Notes: generated by a model from the sequence alone, not told the origin. Counted from the stretch's first letter, positions 1 through 9,242 are shown. The stretch: DNA of 64,000 nucleotides from Martelella sp. AD-3 (GCF_001578105.1 NZ_CP014275.1:3162001-3226000), one strand, 5' to 3'. Numbers and translations: made by a program.

Positions 1-293
1 ACCTCATCGTCATGGGCCGCCCGCGCGTTGTCCGCGGACCCCGCCGTGGCCCGCAGTTCCTCAAGCTCGGCTGAATTGGCATCGACAAGGGCTTGCAGGT
101 CGTGCAACTCGTCCATGATCATGATGCCCGCCATCACCGTCAGCCGCAGGTCGCCGATCTCGCCGAACTGGCCGCGCAGATTGCCGATATAGGAATCGAA
201 CCGGGCGGCGAGATCGACCAGGTGGTCCTCCTGCCCCGCCTCGCAGGCCATTCGATAGGCCTTGCCATCAATATTGACGGTGACTTGCGCCAT
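1..293 (-). CDS. zapA: Cell division protein ZapA (3' part beyond window)
   Basis: ZapA binds and cross-links FtsZ filaments at the division ring in the cytoplasm. The reading frame starts at an ATG (complement of 291-293) with MAQVTVNIDGKAYRM, followed by a run typical of the family (DHLVDLAARFD, then IGDLRLTVMAGIMIMDEL) and a helical stretch that would form the dimer coiled coil. The C-terminal end lies outside the window. It is 17 nt downstream of the DUF4164 gene on the same strand, a pair seen together in rhizobia divergent from transketolase. The family call rests on the N-terminal motif and context. Confidence 0.88.
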   Translation of the reverse strand, partial: MAQVTVNIDGKAYRMACEAGQEDHLVDLAARFDSYIGNLRGQFGEIGDLRLTVMAGIMIMDELHDLQALVDANSAELEELRATAGSADNARAAHDDE

Positions 294-310
294 CTCTTCC
301 TCTTTCCGGC

Positions 311-592
311 CTATCTTTCGTGGTCGAGAACGGAGCGGATCGTCTCCATCGCCGTGACCAGCCTGCGGGAGACTTCGCGGTTGACTTCCTCCAGCCGGTT
401 TGCCCGAAACTGCGCCTGGTCCAGTTCGCGCGCAAGACCCGCGCGGTCCTCATGCACGATCCGCACCTCATTTTCGAGGTCTTCCCGGTTCTGGAGCTTT
501 TCCGTACGGGCGTCGACGGCGCTCTCCAGGCCCGAAAGCGCCTTCTCAAGCGCTTCAAGCGCGTTTTGCAGCCGCCCTGTTTCCGCCACCAT
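311..592 (-). CDS. DUF4164 family small coiled-coil protein
   Basis: This is a protein of 93 residues starting MVAETGRLQNALEALEKAL, almost entirely predicted helix with heptad-like Leu/Ala spacing, ending SVLDHER. It matches the small DUF4164 family encoded directly upstream of zapA in Rhizobiales. The function is not established; a role as a coiled-coil partner in division is suggested only by its position. A longer open frame reaches back to 700, but the added residues look like translated noncoding DNA, so the ATG at 592 was chosen. Confidence 0.75.
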   Translation of the reverse strand: MVAETGRLQNALEALEKALSGLESAVDARTEKLQNREDLENEVRIVHEDRAGLARELDQAQFRANRLEEVNREVSRRLVTAMETIRSVLDHER

Positions 593-1155
593 TGCCTTTC
601 CTCTAAAAAGAGAGACGCGCATAGCATGAACACCTCGGAAGACCGCCACCGCAGGGTGAAAATCTGGCCTTCCGAATCGCCAAGATGCCCGAAATTTCAT
701 CGTGATCTTAGGGAGAGTTAACAGCCGAGGTCAACTGAGGCCCATGATTGTCAAGTGGAAACTTGACGCAGGGCCGACCGATCGCAAAGACCGACGGCCT
801 TTGAGGGCGAAGGGGACGGATTTGTAAGCGCGCGACTGGCCGAGGATTTGTCATAAAACAATGAAACAGGGAAAGAATTCGTTTATCAATCGATTTAGAA
901 GCGCGAAACCGGCTGAACGGAGGCAAGTCATGCACCATATTGCAGCGAGGCTGGTTAAGCTGTGGCAGGCCAAAATGAAATGGTGTAGTGTCCTCGCGTT
1001 TTCGGGCTCGAGGTCCAGCGAGGCGCTTTCGGATTTGCCGCCTTGATTGCTTCGGGCAACACTGTAGTTTAGCCGGCAGCACTGCCGACCGGCCGGATGG
1101 CCGGGCTCCCAATGACCAACGCAATCTCTCAAGAATCAAGAAAAGCGAAGAACAC
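593..1155. other. Divergent intergenic region between DUF4164/zapA and tkt
   Basis: There are 563 bases without a convincing gene. The region must hold the divergent promoters for the zapA pair and for tkt. A 61-codon open frame at 861-1046 has no ribosome binding site and no recognisable family. The stretch at about 848-900 is locally AT-rich compared with its surroundings, and promoters may sit there. No riboswitch or tRNA was recognised. Confidence 0.5.
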
Positions 1156-3138
1156 ATGACTTCTCTTGAAAAACACAACCGGATGGCCAACGCGATCCGT
1201 TTCCTCTCCATGGACGCCGTGCAGAAGGCCAATTCGGGACATCCCGGATTGCCGATGGGCGCGGCCGATGTCGCGACGGTGCTGTTCACCCGGTTCATGC
1301 GGTTCGATCCAAAGAACCCGAACTGGCCGAACCGCGACCGCTTCGTGCTGTCTGCGGGCCATGGCTCCATGCTGCTCTACTCGCTGCTCTATCTCCTCGG
1401 CTATGAGGACATGACGCTCGAGGACCTGAAGAATTTCCGTCAGCTCGGCTCCAAGACCGCCGGCCACCCGGAATATGGCCACGCCTCCGGCATCGAGACC
1501 ACCACCGGTCCGCTCGGCCAGGGCATCGCCAATGCCGTCGGCATGGCGATCGCGGAACGCAAGCTTGCCGACGAGTTCGGCGACGCGCTGATGGATCACT
1601 ACACCTATGCGCTGTGCGGCGACGGCTGCCTGATGGAAGGCATCAGCCAGGAGGCGATCACCCTTGCCGGCCATCTGAAGCTTTCCAAGCTGATCCTCTT
1701 CTGGGACAACAACTCGATCACCATCGACGGCGCCGTTTCGCTTGCCGATTCGACTGACCAGCACGCCCGCTTCCGCGCCGCGAACTGGCACACGATCGAC
1801 ATCGACGGCCACAATCCGGACGAGGTTGCCGCGGCAATCGAGGAAGCCCAGAAGTCCGACAAGCCGACCATGATCGCCTGCAAGACGACCATCGGTTACG
1901 GCGCGCCGAAGAAGGCCGGCACCAACAAGGCCCACGGCTCCCCGCTCGGCGACGAGGAAATCGCCGAAACCCGCAAGGCGCTCGGCTGGGAATACGCCCC
2001 CTTCGAACTGCCGGAAGACATTCTGGACGCATGGCGCGTCGCCGGCCTGCGCTCGACCAAGTCGCGCGTTGAATGGGAAGAGCGGCTTGAGGGCACCAAG
2101 GCCGAGATCAAGGCCGAGTTCAACCGCCGTTTCTCCGGCGCGCTGCCCGGCTCGTTCGACCGTACGGTGCAGAAGTACAAGCAGAAGCTGGCCGACGAAA
2201 AGCCGACGCTTGCCTCGCGCAAATCCTCGCAGAATGCGCTGGAAGTCATCAACGGCGCGATCCCGGAAACGATCGGCGGCTCCGCCGACCTGACCGGCTC
2301 GAACAACACCAACACCAGCCAGACGCCGTCGATCACGCCCGACGATTTCTCCGGTCGCTTCATCCACTGGGGCATCCGCGAGCATGCCATGGCGGCCGCC
2401 ATGAACGGCATCGCGCTCCATGGCGGGCTGATCCCCTATTCCGGCGGCTTCCTGATCTTCTCGGATTATTGCCGCACTTCGGTGCGCCTTGCCGCTTTGA
2501 TGGGCATCCGCGTCATCCACGTGTGGACGCATGATTCGATCGGCGTCGGCGAAGACGGCCCGACCCATGAACCGGTCGAGCAGATGGCCTCGCTGCGCGC
2601 GATCCCGAACCTGCTGATGTTCCGCCCGGCGGACGCCATGGAAACGGCAGAATGCTGGCAGCTCGCGCTGGAGAGCCAGCATGCGCCCTCCGGCATCGCG
2701 CTCACCCGCCAGAACCTGCCGGCCGTGCGTCTCGACTATTCCGAGAAGAACCTCTGCGCCACGGGCGCCTATGATCTGATCCCGGCCAATGAAGCCGAAG
2801 TCACGATCTTCGCCTCCGGTTCGGAAGTCGGTCTCGCGGTGGAAGCCCAGAAGGTCCTCGACGGCAAGGGCATTGCCACCCGCGTCGTTTCCGTGCCCTG
2901 CATGGAACTGTTCTTCGAGCAGCCGGAAGATTACCAGAAGGCGATCATCGGCAATTCGCCGATCAAGGTCGGCGTCGAGGCAGCCATCCGCATGGGCTGG
3001 GACGCCTTCATCGGCACCGACGGCATCTTCATCGGCATGAACGGCTACGGCGCATCCGGCAAGGGCTCTGATCTCTTCAAGCACTTCGGCATCACCGCCG
3101 AGGCGATTGTCGAGGCGGTCGAAAAGAAGCGCGCATAA
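1156..3138 (+). CDS. tkt: Transketolase
   Basis: Transketolase (EC 2.2.1.1) moves two-carbon ketol units between sugar phosphates in the non-oxidative pentose phosphate pathway, using thiamine diphosphate and a divalent metal. The 660-residue length is normal. The GDG motif that opens the thiamine-diphosphate site is near residue 155 (GDGCLMEG), followed by the metal-ligand Asn about 30 residues on; [14 protein letters not shown] and [12 protein letters not shown] are also family-typical. An open frame extends upstream to 988, but the ATG at 1156 gives the usual [20 protein letters not shown] start. It is followed by gap, with a strong hairpin between them, so the two genes may be transcribed separately. 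Confidence 0.96.
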   Translation: MTSLEKHNRMANAIRFLSMDAVQKANSGHPGLPMGAADVATVLFTRFMRFDPKNPNWPNRDRFVLSAGHGSMLLYSLLYLLGYEDMTLEDLKNFRQLGSKTAGHPEYGHASGIETTTGPLGQGIANAVGMAIAERKLADEFGDALMDHYTYALCGDGCLMEGISQEAITLAGHLKLSKLILFWDNNSITIDGAVSLADSTDQHARFRAANWHTIDIDGHNPDEVAAAIEEAQKSDKPTMIACKTTIGYGAPKKAGTNKAHGSPLGDEEIAETRKALGWEYAPFELPEDILDAWRVAGLRSTKSRVEWEERLEGTKAEIKAEFNRRFSGALPGSFDRTVQKYKQKLADEKPTLASRKSSQNALEVINGAIPETIGGSADLTGSNNTNTSQTPSITPDDFSGRFIHWGIREHAMAAAMNGIALHGGLIPYSGGFLIFSDYCRTSVRLAALMGIRVIHVWTHDSIGVGEDGPTHEPVEQMASLRAIPNLLMFRPADAMETAECWQLALESQHAPSGIALTRQNLPAVRLDYSEKNLCATGAYDLIPANEAEVTIFASGSEVGLAVEAQKVLDGKGIATRVVSVPCMELFFEQPEDYQKAIIGNSPIKVGVEAAIRMGWDAFIGTDGIFIGMNGYGASGKGSDLFKHFGITAEAIVEAVEKKRA

Positions 3139-3159
3139 GCGACTTCAAAGGATTGAATT

Positions 3160-3187
3160 GGGCAGCCCGGCCCGCGCCGGGCTGCCC
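3160..3187 (+). terminator. Hairpin terminator after tkt
   Basis: A perfect 12-bp stem (GGGCAGCCCGGC at 3160-3171 and its complement at 3176-3187) with a 4-base loop lies 21 nt after the tkt stop. The following T run is short (TT), so it may be a weak intrinsic or a Rho-assisted terminator. Confidence 0.65.
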
Positions 3188-3391
3188 TTGCCGAAAATGA
3201 CGTCATTCTGCCTGTTTAAGGCTGATTTTCCGGCAAAAAGCGCTTATATCGAGGCAGCCGGCCCGCCGGCGCGCGATGGCCGTTTTCGCTGCGGCGGTCT
3301 TCGGGGCGTGCGCCCGGCCGTCTCCTGGGGCGTCATCCGGCGGCTTTGAGCTTTGTAAAATATATCTACTCGCGAATAGGGAGTCCCTACC

Positions 3392-4393
3392 ATGACAGTT
3401 AAAGTTGCCATCAACGGCTTCGGCCGCATCGGCCGCAATGTTCTGCGCGCCATCGTCGAATCGGGCCGCAAGGACATCGAAGTCGTCGCCATCAACGATC
3501 TGGGCCCGGTTGAAACCAATGCTCATCTGCTGAAATATGATTCGGTGCACGGCCGCTTCCCGCACGAGGTCACCGTCAACGGCGACACGATCGATGCCGG
3601 CCTCGGCCCGATGCGCGTCACAGCCATCCGCGACCCGAAGGAACTGCCCTGGAGCGACGTCGACATCGCGCTGGAATGCACCGGCATCTTCACTGCCAAG
3701 GAAAAGGCCGAGATGCTGCTGGCCTCTGGCGCCAAGCGCGTTCTGGTTTCCGCTCCCTCGGCCGGCGCCGACAAGACGATCGTCTACGGCGTCAACCAGG
3801 ACACGCTGACCAAGGACGACATGATCGTCTCCAACGGTTCGTGCACCACCAACTGCCTCGCGCCGATCACCTATGTGCTCAACGAGAAGTTCGGCATCGA
3901 GCGTGGCTACATGACCACGATCCATTCCTATACAGGCGATCAGCCGACCCTCGACACCATGCACAAGGACCTTTACCGCGCCCGCGCGGCGGCCCTGTCG
4001 ATCATCCCGACGTCCACCGGCGCGGCGAAGGCGATCGGTCTCGTCATTCCGGAACTGAAGGGCAAGCTCGACGGTTCCTCGATCCGCGTTCCCACGCCGA
4101 ACGTTTCGGTCGTTGATCTGAAATTCGTGCCGTCCAAGGACGTGACGGCGGAAGAGGTCAACGCCGCAATCAAGGAAGCGGCCGCGGGCAAGCTGAAGGG
4201 CGTTCTCGAGTACAATGACGAGCCGCTCGTCTCTCGCGACTTCAACCACGATCCGGCATCCTCGATCTTTGCCGCCCAGCAGACCAAGGTTCTGGAAGGC
4301 AAGCTCGTACGCGTGCTCTCCTGGTACGACAATGAATGGGGCTTCTCCAACCGCATGGCCGACGTCGCGGTCGCCATGGGCAAGTTGCTCTAG
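3392..4393 (+). CDS. gap: Glyceraldehyde-3-phosphate dehydrogenase, type I
   Basis: GAPDH (EC 1.2.1.12) oxidises glyceraldehyde-3-phosphate to 1,3-bisphosphoglycerate with NAD in glycolysis and the Entner-Doudoroff lower half. The 333 residues include the Rossmann start [12 protein letters not shown], the active-site segment [12 protein letters not shown] with catalytic Cys near residue 151, and the C-terminal [13 protein letters not shown]. The ribosome binding site AGGGAG lies 8 nt before the ATG. The TAG stop lies inside an intergenic palindromic repeat. pgk, the usual rhizobial neighbour, does not follow. Confidence 0.96.
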   Translation: MTVKVAINGFGRIGRNVLRAIVESGRKDIEVVAINDLGPVETNAHLLKYDSVHGRFPHEVTVNGDTIDAGLGPMRVTAIRDPKELPWSDVDIALECTGIFTAKEKAEMLLASGAKRVLVSAPSAGADKTIVYGVNQDTLTKDDMIVSNGSCTTNCLAPITYVLNEKFGIERGYMTTIHSYTGDQPTLDTMHKDLYRARAAALSIIPTSTGAAKAIGLVIPELKGKLDGSSIRVPTPNVSVVDLKFVPSKDVTAEEVNAAIKEAAAGKLKGVLEYNDEPLVSRDFNHDPASSIFAAQQTKVLEGKLVRVLSWYDNEWGFSNRMADVAVAMGKLL

Positions 4394-4489
4394 CGTATCG
4401 GCGCGAAAATCGGACCCGATTTTCGGAAAGCATGATGCGTAGTTTCAACAGGTTAGATCGCCGTGCGTGCGAATGGACGCGCGGCGCTC
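4387..4489 (+). repeat. RIME-like palindromic intergenic repeat, copy 1
   Basis: This repeat of about 103 bp contains two internal palindromes: one around CGAAAATCGG/CCGATTTTCGG near 4404-4426 and one around TGCGTGCGAATGGACGCGC near 4464-4482. By eye it aligns over its whole length with the reverse complement of 35154-35264. It resembles the roughly 100-bp RIME elements described in rhizobia. Its left end overlaps the gap stop codon, and it may act as the gap transcription terminator. Confidence 0.8.
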
Positions 4490-4836
4490 CAAAGTCTCTC
4501 GGGTTGTCTTGAACCCTAACCTGCATGTCTGATCTAGCTGGACAACGCTCGGGGGCTGAACGTCTCCGGGCGTTCTTCTATTCGTCTCCGCGTCGTTCCG
4601 CGGCTCTCTCGTCCACTTTTTGACGAGTGCCTTGCGTCTGGCGAAGCGCACCTCCATCGAGGTCTGGACTGTATGGCGACGGCCACGAACTGTCATGCCA
4701 TCCTGCCAAGCGGCGGCCGTTCGCCTTCGCAAACCAGGTGGAAGAGGTCGCGCCATCATTGCCGGCCTCCACTCCAGCAATGGTCACGGGCCACATAAGC
4801 CAATCCATCAAATGCCGGGAGCGAACACGGCGGAGC
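4490..4836. other. Noncoding region between gap repeat and Slam gene
   Basis: There are 347 bases between two convergent genes. Short open frames exist on both strands but show no family motif, ribosome binding site or plausible composition. No clear terminator for the Slam gene was identified. Confidence 0.5.
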
Positions 4837-6198
4837 TCAGAATTTCTTCGTCAGATAGGTTGATATCGTGTTCTTCGAAAAATCATAGACATCGATATTC
4901 GAGAAGTTCTGCGTGTAGGCATATTCGAGGCGTGGGGCGAAGCCCCTGACCGCCAGATTGCGCAGCGTGATGCCCAGCGAGGCCTGGATACGCTGATCGG
5001 AGCGTTTTTCGCCCGCGAGATAGGTTATATCCTGATATCGGCGATCGTCCGCGAAAATCGAGATATCGGAAATCGCTCCGAAACTCCATTCCCGGAAATA
5101 TTGCGCATTCAGGGAGAACCGGACATAGCTGTTGGTGTCGTTCGCGGCGTCAACAAAGCTGACATTGCCGCCGAAACGCACCGAACTTGCGGACGAGATG
5201 GCGTAGAGATGGCTGATTCCCAGCACGGTCTCGCTGCCGTCGAGCGCATCGCGGTCGTGGTAATCAAGCTTGCGCCACAGGCCGCGCAACGTTGTAACGC
5301 CCTTTCGGCCCATATTGTGCCTCAGCGAGAAAGCCGGGCCGAGCGACCAGCGATAAGGCTCTTCGCCCTTCATCACATACTGGCCGACCACACCGCCGGT
5401 CACCGTCCAGTCACCCATTTCGCGGCGATAATCGACGAAACTGTCGAAGTAGCTCGTGTTGAAGCTGGTATCACGATACCAGTTCCCGTTCACCCCGCCG
5501 CCTATGGTGATCGATGAGATTTCATCGAGGTCGAAACGGTAGGATCCGTCCACCCCATAGCCATAGCCGATGCCGCTTTTCTTCTTGGCAGGCAGTATGG
5601 GAATGCCGCCGACATAGACGAGATCGGCGTCGGGGGCTTCGGTGATGTTGGTGCTGGGGGCTATGGAGAGATAGCCGCCAAGCGACCAGGGACGGATCGT
5701 GCGGGCCCTGGCGGCGAGGCGTTCGTAGAACCTGCGCTCTTCGGCACTGCTGGCGCTTCCGGCCAGAAGTTCGAAGTGATGCAGCGATGCGTTGCCCTCG
5801 CCCTGTTCGTAGAGAACGCCGGCAAGTTCGCGCCGGACGTTGCGGGCTTTCGGATTTTGCGAAAGAATGGCGCGAAGAGCGCTTGCCGCTTCCGGCAACC
5901 GGCCCTGCTGCTCCAGAATGAGAGCCTGCGTGAAGGCAGCGGCAAGCGTCTTGCCCTTTTCGTCGGCGGCAAAGCTTTCCGCCAGCGCCATTGCATCTTC
6001 GTAGCGCCCGTATTCGACCAGCACGCGCACCGCGTCAAAACCGGTCACGCTGGACTGTTTTGCGAAGCCCACTTGCGGAATGCCCATCGTGAATAAGCCA
6101 AGGGCGAACGCGAGCATGAAGCGCTTTGTGCGCTCCAGCCGCTGCTCCAGGCCGCGCGCCGGGTCTCGCGCGCGCGGCTCAGATCTGCGGTCGGTCAT
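4837..6198 (-). CDS. Slam-like outer-membrane surface lipoprotein assembly modifier
   Basis: Slam proteins move lipoproteins from the periplasm to the outer surface of the outer membrane. The 453-residue product has a hydrophobic signal segment (about residues 28-46, ending GFAKQ), a TPR-like helical region (about 50-165, with repeated A-x-A-L motifs), and from about 175 a beta-barrel-like part with alternating aromatic strands, ending in Phe (YLTKKF) as outer-membrane barrels do. This is the layout of the DUF560/Slam family. It starts 5 nt after the stop of a TbpB-like lipoprotein gene, the expected substrate. An internal ATG at 6117 would put the signal sequence at the N-terminus and could be the true start. 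Confidence 0.8.
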   Translation of the reverse strand: MTDRRSEPRARDPARGLEQRLERTKRFMLAFALGLFTMGIPQVGFAKQSSVTGFDAVRVLVEYGRYEDAMALAESFAADEKGKTLAAAFTQALILEQQGRLPEAASALRAILSQNPKARNVRRELAGVLYEQGEGNASLHHFELLAGSASSAEERRFYERLAARARTIRPWSLGGYLSIAPSTNITEAPDADLVYVGGIPILPAKKKSGIGYGYGVDGSYRFDLDEISSITIGGGVNGNWYRDTSFNTSYFDSFVDYRREMGDWTVTGGVVGQYVMKGEEPYRWSLGPAFSLRHNMGRKGVTTLRGLWRKLDYHDRDALDGSETVLGISHLYAISSASSVRFGGNVSFVDAANDTNSYVRFSLNAQYFREWSFGAISDISIFADDRRYQDITYLAGEKRSDQRIQASLGITLRNLAVRGFAPRLEYAYTQNFSNIDVYDFSKNTISTYLTKKF

Positions 6199-6203
6199 CG
6201 GTC

Positions 6204-7076
6204 TCAGTCTGCCCGGTTCGCCTGGAACACGCCGATGGTTGCCTTGGTCGGATTGTCGGCATTGTCAAAGGCAGCCACACTGCCGGCCGTCGAACTCGCG
6301 CCGCCGCCAAAAAGCGAACCCTTGACGCTGGAGCCTTCGCCGGCCGGATCACCGCCGATCGTCACGCTGTCAGCCACATAGGCAGCGCTGTTCTTGTCCA
6401 TAGTGCCCGAGAAGCCAACATCGTCCATGGCGCCGATCGGCGCGTCGCCGTCATAGATGGTCAGGTCGCTGAAATCACCCGAAACCGCGCCGTTCTGAAA
6501 GTCGACGGTGATTGCGCTCGAGCCGGACACCAGGCCGCCGGCGGCGCCATTCTGCGCCTCGCCGAAATAGTCGCCCCGATAGGTGCCAGTGCCTTCCTGC
6601 GGCAGATCGGATATGGTGTCGCCGCTGTAAAGAGCGATGAAGTCGCCGTTCCCCTCGTCATTTTCATCGTCCACGGTGATATACATGGCGCCCGAAGAGC
6701 TGTTGTCATCTTCGGAACCGAGGAATGCTTCCAGTGTCGCTGTCTGGCCGTTCAGCTCGGAGGTGCTGCCAACCTCGCTGAAGGACAGGCTCTGGCCGTT
6801 ATAGGTGCCGGATGTGAAGCTAACCGAAATGTTGCCATTGTCATCTTCGGTATAGTCGCCCGTCGCATCGGCAACCGTCGTGACGGATCCGTTCCTCAGT
6901 TGAACAGTGGTTCCGCCAACGGTGTAGCTGCCGTCGCCGCCGCCGGGTTGGCCTCCCGGTGCGCCGCCGCCGCCATTGCCCGGATCCCCCGAAGAACTGT
7001 TGCCGGACGTGCTGCTGCATCCGGCCACCGCGATCATTGCGGTGCCTGCTAGAGCAGCCAGAAAGTTCTTGTTCAT
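6204..7076 (-). CDS. TbpB-like surface lipoprotein, probable Slam substrate
   Basis: The 290-residue product starts MNKNFLAALAGTAM and has a lipobox V-A-G-C with the lipidated Cys at residue 20. A Gly/Ser/Pro-rich tether follows (about 21-50), then a beta-rich domain. The C-terminal end has the pattern of transferrin-binding-protein-like beta barrels: VKGSLFGGGASSTAGSV, then IGVFQANR, corresponding to the family pattern G-x-F-x-G ... A-G ... G-x-F-x-x-x-R. The ATG at 7076 has GGAG 9 nt upstream, so it was preferred to the ATGs at 7091 and 7094. The ligand is unknown; no TonB-dependent receptor is adjacent, so iron binding is not implied. Confidence 0.82.
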   Translation of the reverse strand: MNKNFLAALAGTAMIAVAGCSSTSGNSSSGDPGNGGGGAPGGQPGGGDGSYTVGGTTVQLRNGSVTTVADATGDYTEDDNGNISVSFTSGTYNGQSLSFSEVGSTSELNGQTATLEAFLGSEDDNSSSGAMYITVDDENDEGNGDFIALYSGDTISDLPQEGTGTYRGDYFGEAQNGAAGGLVSGSSAITVDFQNGAVSGDFSDLTIYDGDAPIGAMDDVGFSGTMDKNSAAYVADSVTIGGDPAGEGSSVKGSLFGGGASSTAGSVAAFDNADNPTKATIGVFQANRAD

Positions 7077-7163
7077 TGCCCCTAACTCCATCATTCACTT
7101 TTGAAATCGCGCATTTTTCAGCGCAGCGCTTGGCGAGGCTAAAGTGAAGATATCGGAAGCGCG

Positions 7164-7179
7164 CCCCCCATTTGGGGGG
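7164..7179. promoter_or_regulatory. C6/G6 palindrome upstream of the lipoprotein gene
   Basis: An inverted repeat CCCCCCA-TT-TGGGGGG sits 88 nt upstream of the lipoprotein start and 92 nt beyond the stop of the LuxR-type regulator. It could be an operator for that regulator or a hairpin between the two genes. Its position upstream of the promoter region and the lack of a T tract favour an operator, but this is inference. Confidence 0.4.
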
Positions 7180-7270
7180 TAGGACGGCTCGCCAGCCAAA
7201 TTATCATTTGGCAAGCGGCTATTCGAGGCTGTTGTTCTGGAGCGATCGCGTTATGCCTTGGCGAAAGGGA

Positions 7271-8893
7271 TCAAACGCAAGAGGCTTGCTTCTTACCGCT
7301 TACGGCGCCCGACGTCTTGACTTCCGCGCGCTGTTCCGGCGGGGCGTCACGCAAATGCGCAGCCAGAAGCTCAAAATGGCTGACGACGAGAAGATGGCCG
7401 GCGTCCGGTACGATGGCAAGGGGCGCGGCTATCTGTGTCGCCAGCTCGGAAGCGACTTCCGGAGGACACATCTTGTCCTGCGCGCCCTGCAAAAGCGACA
7501 CCGGCATGGGGAGCGTCTTTGCCTGCGCGGCCCAGTCGCGTTGATTTGTGGCCAGATCGGCGACGATGCTTGTCGTTGAGCGCTCGGCAATCAGGGACAA
7601 CCAGTCCAGCGCCCATCCGGTGTCGATATAGTGTTCTATCACGGCGAGATCGGCAGGCGATTCGCGATAGCCGTGGCGGTAGGCGCGCCCGGCAAGCTCG
7701 GGTCTGCGCGCAATGGCCGCATAAGCCCTGACAAGAGCGGCGAAAATATGCGGGTTTTTCCGGGAGGCATTGGTGAGCGCGCTCTGCAGCCCGCGATTTT
7801 TCGACCCTGAGGCCATGGAGGGCGGATGCGGCACTCCGGCAAGCATCAGGCATTCGGTCAGTTCGGGAAAACGCGCCGCGAAATGGACCGCCCAGGAAAC
7901 GCCCGCGTTTGTCGCCACACAGGTTACCGGGCCGCCAACGAAGTGTCTGATATATTCCGCAACGGCTTCGGTCTGGGTTTCCAGAACATGCGAAGGTTCG
8001 GCGCTCGAGGCCCCGGGAGAGAAGAAACGCGGCACGACCAGCCAGCGTAGCCCGTTGCGGTTGAGTATCTTTACCTTGTCGTTGCACAGCACGGTCGGGG
8101 AAAGCAGGCTGTGGAAATAAAGGCAGGGCTTTCCCTTCCGGTCGCCAAATTCCCAGACCGGCAATTCAGTGCCGTTTTCCAGCGCAACCGAATGCACGAG
8201 AACATCGCGGCCATAATGCCGTCTGAGCAATGTCCGCTCCGGACTGGCCGGCGCTCGGCGGCCGAATGCCTCGGTGAAAAATCCCAGCAAACGGAGGGAG
8301 AGTGTGCGCGTGAGCGCAGCCTGGCTGGCGACATCGAATTTCTGGAAGATGACCTGTAACTGCTTGCGCTTGGTATCATAGGAGGTATTGAGCGCCGCGG
8401 CGGCCTCCTTCAGGTCAAAACCCGCCAGCAGGCAGCCGAGCAGTTGATATTCACTTCCGGTAAGGCGCGCGCCTGAAGTGAGGGTTACCTCTTCGACAAA
8501 GGCTTGATCGAGTTCGAGCGCCAGCCAAAGCGCATCATCCGGTACAGAAGACCAATGGCGTCTCAGGTTGAACAGTACAACCAGCCTGCCATTGCATGCG
8601 CGAAAAGCAATTCCCTCGTCACCGTTTTCGGGCAGGGCAAGGTTTTCCGGCAGTTTCTCTGTTTCATCGACACTCAAGACCTTGTCGCCGCCGGCGTCGA
8701 AGACAGCCCCTGGAAGATCGAAATCAGGCAATGCCCTGTGAAGAAATTGCCGGATCTCCAATTGCCTGCGGGCATCAAACACGCCCGGCTCGTCGCGATC
8801 CCAGTGCTGCGGGAGCGCCGTCGCTTTGAAAGAACTTGGAATTTCGGCCAGACGGGCGATGTGTTGCCTGAAAATCGAGCTTGAAGAGGTCAT
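7271..8893 (-). CDS. LuxR-type HTH regulator fused to an alpha/beta-hydrolase fold
   Basis: About 540 residues from the ATG at 8893; ATGs at 8911 and 8935 and a TTG at 8962 are alternatives, none with a good ribosome binding site. Residues 1-135 are unassigned. Residues 142-200 look like a LuxR-type helix-turn-helix (LTGSEYQLLGCLLAGFDLKE, then KQLQVIFQKFDV). Residues 240-515 resemble an alpha/beta hydrolase. The position of the nucleophile elbow reads A-T-N-A-G, with Asn329 where the family has Ser, while the acid (D473 in GAQDKM) and His (H500 in PDAGHLL) are kept. It is therefore probably a sensor rather than an enzyme. It lies directly upstream of the lipoprotein-Slam pair on the same strand. 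Confidence 0.75.
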   Translation of the reverse strand: MTSSSSIFRQHIARLAEIPSSFKATALPQHWDRDEPGVFDARRQLEIRQFLHRALPDFDLPGAVFDAGGDKVLSVDETEKLPENLALPENGDEGIAFRACNGRLVVLFNLRRHWSSVPDDALWLALELDQAFVEEVTLTSGARLTGSEYQLLGCLLAGFDLKEAAAALNTSYDTKRKQLQVIFQKFDVASQAALTRTLSLRLLGFFTEAFGRRAPASPERTLLRRHYGRDVLVHSVALENGTELPVWEFGDRKGKPCLYFHSLLSPTVLCNDKVKILNRNGLRWLVVPRFFSPGASSAEPSHVLETQTEAVAEYIRHFVGGPVTCVATNAGVSWAVHFAARFPELTECLMLAGVPHPPSMASGSKNRGLQSALTNASRKNPHIFAALVRAYAAIARRPELAGRAYRHGYRESPADLAVIEHYIDTGWALDWLSLIAERSTTSIVADLATNQRDWAAQAKTLPMPVSLLQGAQDKMCPPEVASELATQIAAPLAIVPDAGHLLVVSHFELLAAHLRDAPPEQRAEVKTSGAVSGKKQASCV

Positions 8894-9242
8894 TCGCACA
8901 AGGTCCGGCATTGGCGCCCGATGGTCAAGGAACATGGCGCAAAAACGGCTTATCCGTGCCAAGGAAACGTGGCTGCTTCAAACCGGAGCTGCAAAATATG
9001 CCCCTCGAGGGCCCGAATTGGAGCCCCGGTCCCGTCTCGACTTGCGTCCAGCAAGTGCCGGTCTCCAGTCCGGCAATGATCTTGAACCACAAGTCCAGAA
9101 CCCGGGCCGATGCGCTAGCGCTGTCCGTCTCTGGGCTTTTTTTGTCCGGACATTCCGTCGAGCCATTCCGCAGGCGACCGGATGACAACAAAAAACCCGG
9201 CGCGAAGGCCGGGTTTTCGAAAGTTCGTGTCTGACCGGAAGA
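8894..9242. other. Intergenic region upstream of the LuxR/hydrolase gene
   Basis: These 349 bases hold the probable promoter of the regulator gene (reading left) and the rpmE terminator near 9192-9217. If the regulator starts at 8935 or 8962, part of this stretch is coding. Nothing else was recognised. Confidence 0.5.
9192..9217 (-). terminator. rpmE intrinsic terminator
   Basis: A 10-bp perfect stem, AAAACCCGGC at 9192-9201 and GCCGGGTTTT at 9208-9217, has a 6-base loop. Read on the minus strand it is followed by a T-rich tail (TTTTTTGTTGT), 25 nt after the rpmE stop. Confidence 0.85.

Noticed and set aside
861..1046. A 61-codon open frame upstream of tkt
   Set aside because: No ribosome binding site, no recognisable motif, and it lies in a probable promoter region.
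1129..3084. A 651-codon antisense open frame opposite tkt
   Set aside because: It is an Asp/Arg/Gly/Val-rich shadow of the transketolase frame with no family motif. Similar long shadows oppose many genes here, such as the ABC exporter, ppk and clpB.
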